Source: Nitrospirota bacterium (GTDB lineage: Bacteria; Nitrospirota; Nitrospiria; Nitrospirales; UBA8639). Taken from it: a stretch of 7,282 nt of DNA. Position 1 is the stretch's first letter, and each line of letters begins with the position of its first letter. Positions 5,154-7,282 of the stretch are shown piece after piece. The DNA lies in NCBI GenBank assembly GCA_029865515.1, contig JAOUGQ010000143.1, positions 1-7,282 of the forward strand, given 5' to 3'. The translations under genes and the position numbers were made by a program. The notes beneath the pieces are model-generated. The model did not search any database and was not told the origin of the DNA. It saw only the letters and a program-made list of their open reading frames with translations.

Positions 5154-5497
5154 CCTTCCACCAATCGATGGACAATCCTGGTCACCGACTCGCGAATCTC
5201 AGCACTTTCGACATATCGAGAGCGATTCCCCCAGGATGGACGGACATTAATCATCGAATCAAACTCGATCCATTCCTCAAACGGCTTGTCCGGATAAAGA
5301 TTGATCCCCCACAAATTTTTTTGCAATGAACCTTGGTCTAAGAGGATCGCCTCCTCGTCGGAATGGAGTTCGCCGGCAATCGCCATAGTCCCCTGTTCGA
5401 CGTCAACGACAGCCTTGACCATGTCGCCGAACTGCTGCTTGGCCATTTCTCGCAGCTCCTCTCTGGTTACAGTTTCCCGAATGACTTTGATTTCCAT
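5150..5497 (-). CDS. DUF5674 family protein
   Basis: A 115-residue protein matching the DUF5674 pattern: an N-terminal MEIKVIRETVTREELREMAK, then FGDMVKAVVDVEQGTMAIAG, then ELHSDEEAILLDQGS, NLWGINLYP and EWIEFDSMINVRPSWGNRSR. The family is an alpha/beta domain of unknown biochemical role, usually next to a small partner gene as here. The start is ATG 5497; upstream AAGG is a modest ribosome site. It is first in a two-gene unit with the helical protein at 4818-5153, overlapping it by four bases. The conserved Glu, Asp, His and Arg residues could form an active site, but this is inference. Confidence 0.85.
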   Translation of the reverse strand: MEIKVIRETVTREELREMAKQQFGDMVKAVVDVEQGTMAIAGELHSDEEAILLDQGSLQKNLWGINLYPDKPFEEWIEFDSMINVRPSWGNRSRYVESAEIRESVTRIVHRLVEG

Positions 5498-5522
5498 AAT
5501 AGGACCTTACTCCCTAAAAAGG

Positions 5523-5569
5523 GTTTTCCGGAACCACGTTTTCGGAATCCGGTTGTCACTGTCAACAGT
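5523..5569 (-). promoter_or_regulatory. Possible promoter and operator region of the DUF5674 unit
   Basis: On the minus strand a consensus -35 box TTGACA (5560-5565) lies inside a perfect inverted repeat ACTGT-CA-ACAGT (5558-5569), 60-70 bases before the DUF5674 start. The expected -10 position is poor (AAAACG). Downstream lie two direct repeats, GTTTTCCGGAA (5523-5533) and GTTTTCGGAA (5538-5547), 15 bases apart, the first containing the palindrome TTCCGGAA. Autoregulation of a toxin-antitoxin-like unit would suit this arrangement, but the evidence is weak. Confidence 0.35.
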
Positions 5570-5672
5570 ACTCATAAGATAAAAATTTTTACCCTAGACC
5601 AAAGAAGATTCGTGTTGTGTGCCGCCGGTTGGAATTTCCTTCACCTCTGACTACCACTCTTGGTCCTTTCAC

Positions 5673-5688
5673 CCTCGATCAATCGAGG
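5673..5688. other. Inverted repeat CCTCGAT-CA-ATCGAGG downstream of the Uma2 gene
   Basis: A perfect seven-base inverted repeat with a two-base centre, 75 bases past the Uma2 stop codon. It could fold in RNA as a six-pair stem with a TCAA loop, but no T-run follows on either strand, so it is not a convincing intrinsic terminator. A protein-binding site or a leftover element end are alternatives. Confidence 0.4.
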
Positions 5689-5696
5689 TGGGGAAT

Positions 5697-5727
5697 ATGG
5701 AATCAACATGAATGTCGATAGCCAGAT
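5697..5727 (-). pseudogene. Scrap of a DUF2442 gene (IDIHVDSI coding segment)
   Basis: Thirty-one bases match the intact DUF2442 gene at 3097-3127 with one mismatch, encoding IDIHVDSI on the minus strand. After this the frame diverges and soon stops. The flank at 5724-5755 matches 4004-4035 (GATAGGA.GAGAAT and CAAGAAC shared), so this scrap and the one at 3922-3999 share a junction. Confidence 0.65.
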
Positions 5728-5762
5728 AGGAAGAGAATCGAAGTGATCAAGAACGGTTTGTG

Positions 5763-6324
5763 CTAAATGAATAATTTCGCAAGGGGAAGCTGCCAGTCCG
5801 GAAAAAGCGGAGAGTTGAGGGTATCATTCGCTTCAACGCTCAGTTCAGCGATGCGGGAATAGCCCTTGTCAGAACAACGGTAAATTTTGATCGATTCCAA
5901 TTCAGGGTCGACAATCCAATACTCCGCAATCCGGAATCGCTCATAAAGTTTGCGTTTAACCATTTCATCTGTCTTGCGTGAAGACTCCGACACAATCTCG
6001 ACGACCAGATCTGGAGTGCCTTGGATGTTTTTTTTCTGTTATGATCGAGGCATGTGCATTGGAGATAAACAGCAGATCGGGTTGCACGACATCCAGATCG
6101 GAAAGCACCACGTCCATTGGTGGGGCAAAGAGATGACCGATTTTTGTTTTCCGAATATAGGTTCCCAGAATCACAAAAATATTTCCTGAAATTTTTTGAT
6201 GCTTGGTGACGGGCGAAGGGGGCACATAGTGTTCTCCATCAATGAGTTCATGCCGCCTCCCGTCATCCGGAAACAGGAGATAATCCTCGTAGGTAAATTT
6301 GATGGAAGAAAGTGGGTGAGCCAT
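5763..6324 (-). pseudogene. Uma2-family (DUF820) endonuclease-like gene, frameshifted at an A8 run
   Basis: The first frame, from ATG 6324, encodes IKFTYEDYLLFPDDGRRHEL (residues 8-27), then MDVVLSDLDVVQPDLLFISN, reaching codon 99 at a run of eight A (6028-6035 on the opposite strand). Beyond this the frame turns to nonsense. Removing one A restores TEKNIQGTPDLVVEIVSESS, then VKRKLYERFRIAEYWIVDPE to the TAG at 5763. This gives 186 residues, the normal Uma2 length. The restored part contains the PDLVVEI signature of the PD-(D/E)XK nuclease-like fold. Uma2 proteins are abundant, multicopy and of uncertain role. The single lesion may be a pseudogene mutation, a homopolymer sequencing error, or slippage-corrected expression. 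A short inner product from GTG 5993 is also conceivable. Confidence 0.85.
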
Positions 6325-6350
6325 AGCGTGAAGACCTTATGTTTTAAAGG

Positions 6351-6379
6351 ATTCTACCAGGTAGAAGAGGACCCAACAA
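6351..6379 (-). promoter_or_regulatory. Putative promoter of the Uma2 gene overlapped by a perfect palindrome
   Basis: On the minus strand the -10-like box TAGAAT (6351-6356, five of six matches) lies 17 bases from TTGTTG (6374-6379, three of six). That would place transcription start about 20 bases before ATG 6324. The inverted repeat TTCTACC-A-GGTAGAA (6352-6366) covers the -10 box and part of the spacer, as an autoregulatory operator would. Confidence 0.45.
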
Positions 6380-6478
6380 CATTCACAACAAATGATTTCT
6401 TCAAATCAAGACCTTGCGCTTGCGGCGCCGGAAGATCACGACGATAAGCACACCACTCTTCCCATGACCTTGGATTCA

Positions 6479-7282
6479 TCAACGCGAGGCTGCTTCTCCG
6501 CAGTAGGCCTGGCTTTCCTGGACGTAGGTGCGGAAGGGATCAGCCATAACAAAGACCAGGTTTCCCCGGATCTGTAAGACCGACCAGTTGATGACATAGG
6601 GCGGGATGCGACGATGTTGCCGGTCCTCATGTTCATCATCCAGATCGGGCCAGGGTTTATTCGCCAAATGCCGGATGACTTCCGCCCGCCCGAACGCCCG
6701 GGTGTTGCGTGGGGGATGATGTTTTGCCAACTCGACGAGGTCATTGGTCGTGAAACGTGGTGCCTGCCCTTCTTCCACCATACCATGGTACAAACCAGCC
6801 TGCGGATCCACATTGTGATATTCCAAATCCAGGCTTTTCAACCAGGGATCATCCCACGCTAATTTCTCGGCTTCCCGGAAGTTCTCCAACAACCAGAGCT
6901 TGGAGGCCCAGTCGACACGACCGACCACCGCCTGATAGCCCTTTCGTAAATCTTTCACCACGGATTCCCAATGCGCCAGCACCCAGTCTGTTTCCTCATC
7001 CTGTCCGGCATAATGTTTGGCGGCGGCTTCCCAAAACAGTTCCTGAATATCCAGGGCTGAAAGAATCTTGCCGGTTGAGAGGGTGATCATCCACCGTTGC
7101 TGAGGGTCGCGCGAGATGGCGCGCAACGTCTGAACGGGATCATCGAAATCCAATCCTTCCGGGGCATGCCCTTCTTCGATCAACTGCAGGACCAATCCCG
7201 TCGTGCCCATTTTCAACAGGGTGGCTTCCTCCGCCATGTTCGAATCGCCCATGAGCAGGTGCAACCGGCGGAATCGTTCAGG
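6479..7282 (-). CDS. pafA: Pup ligase/deamidase family protein (PafA/Dop), C-terminal part, truncated by window edge
   Basis: 267 residues are visible; the frame enters from the right edge as PERFRRLHLLMGDSNMAEEA, so the apparent TTG start at 7264 is not real. Family features: LHLLMGDSNMAE (the conserved GDSNM-type active-site strand of the glutamine-synthetase-like fold), LLKMGTTGLVLQLIEEG, KLAWDDPWLKSLDLEYHNVD, GLYHGMVEEGQ and HHPPRNTRAFGRAEVIRHLA, ending VMADPFRTYVQESQAYCG and EAASR. Members attach the small protein Pup to lysines (PafA) or deamidate and remove it (Dop), feeding the bacterial proteasome. About 200 N-terminal residues lie outside the window, so PafA against Dop is not settled. 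PafA is favoured because no proteasome gene follows, and pafA is commonly last in the cluster. A second copy of its last ~40 codons lies at 3648-3779. Confidence 0.88.
   Translation of the reverse strand, partial: PERFRRLHLLMGDSNMAEEATLLKMGTTGLVLQLIEEGHAPEGLDFDDPVQTLRAISRDPQQRWMITLSTGKILSALDIQELFWEAAAKHYAGQDEETDWVLAHWESVVKDLRKGYQAVVGRVDWASKLWLLENFREAEKLAWDDPWLKSLDLEYHNVDPQAGLYHGMVEEGQAPRFTTNDLVELAKHHPPRNTRAFGRAEVIRHLANKPWPDLDDEHEDRQHRRIPPYVINWSVLQIRGNLVFVMADPFRTYVQESQAYCGEAASR

Noticed and set aside
1..7282. CRISPR array, rRNA, transposase or integrase genes
   Set aside because: No regularly spaced repeats and no protein resembling a transposase or recombinase were seen in any frame.

Overview
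The window reads as a chromosomal segment of a free-living Gram-negative-type bacterium of mid-range base composition. The right edge carries a gene of the Pup ligase/depupylase family (PafA/Dop). Pup-proteasome genes are known mainly from Actinobacteria and Nitrospirota, with scattered other lineages. The balanced GC content and the accessory gene families seen here fit a Nitrospirota-type genome better than a high-GC actinobacterium. This is an inference, not an identification.

Layout. (1) Positions 1-231, minus strand: the 5' end of a gene for a twin-arginine-exported protein, possibly a sulfite-oxidase-type molybdoenzyme, running off the left edge. (2) 316-1329, plus strand: a complete UDP-glucuronate decarboxylase-type sugar-nucleotide enzyme. 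(3) 1330-2163, plus strand: an AT-rich intergenic stretch with a possible relic reading frame, then the 38-codon stump of a response-regulator receiver domain, then a gene for a small secreted protein with ten cysteines. (4) 2247-6478, genes all on the minus strand: a mosaic of toxin-antitoxin-like and other small accessory cassettes lying downstream of pafA. (5) 6479-7282, minus strand: the C-terminal part of the PafA/Dop gene, entering from the right edge.

In transcription order from pafA, the mosaic holds: a Uma2-family nuclease-like gene broken at an eight-A run; a scrap of a DUF2442 gene; a DUF5674 gene overlapping a gene for a small helical protein; a MazF-type module (copy B) with an intact antitoxin and a frameshifted toxin; a second DUF2442 scrap; a displaced copy of the last ~40 codons of pafA; an intact DUF4160-DUF2442 pair; and a MazF-type module (copy A) with both genes intact. 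The two MazF modules lie in diverged direct repeats of about 0.7 kb.

The repeated pieces (pafA 3' end twice, MazF module twice, DUF2442 3' end three times) show that the island grew by duplication or by repeated insertion of related DNA next to pafA. The pafA 3' fragment differs from the intact gene almost only at synonymous positions over a 29-residue core. That points to a second allele that was once functional rather than simple decay after a local copy. No integrase, transposase, tRNA, rRNA or CRISPR array is visible.
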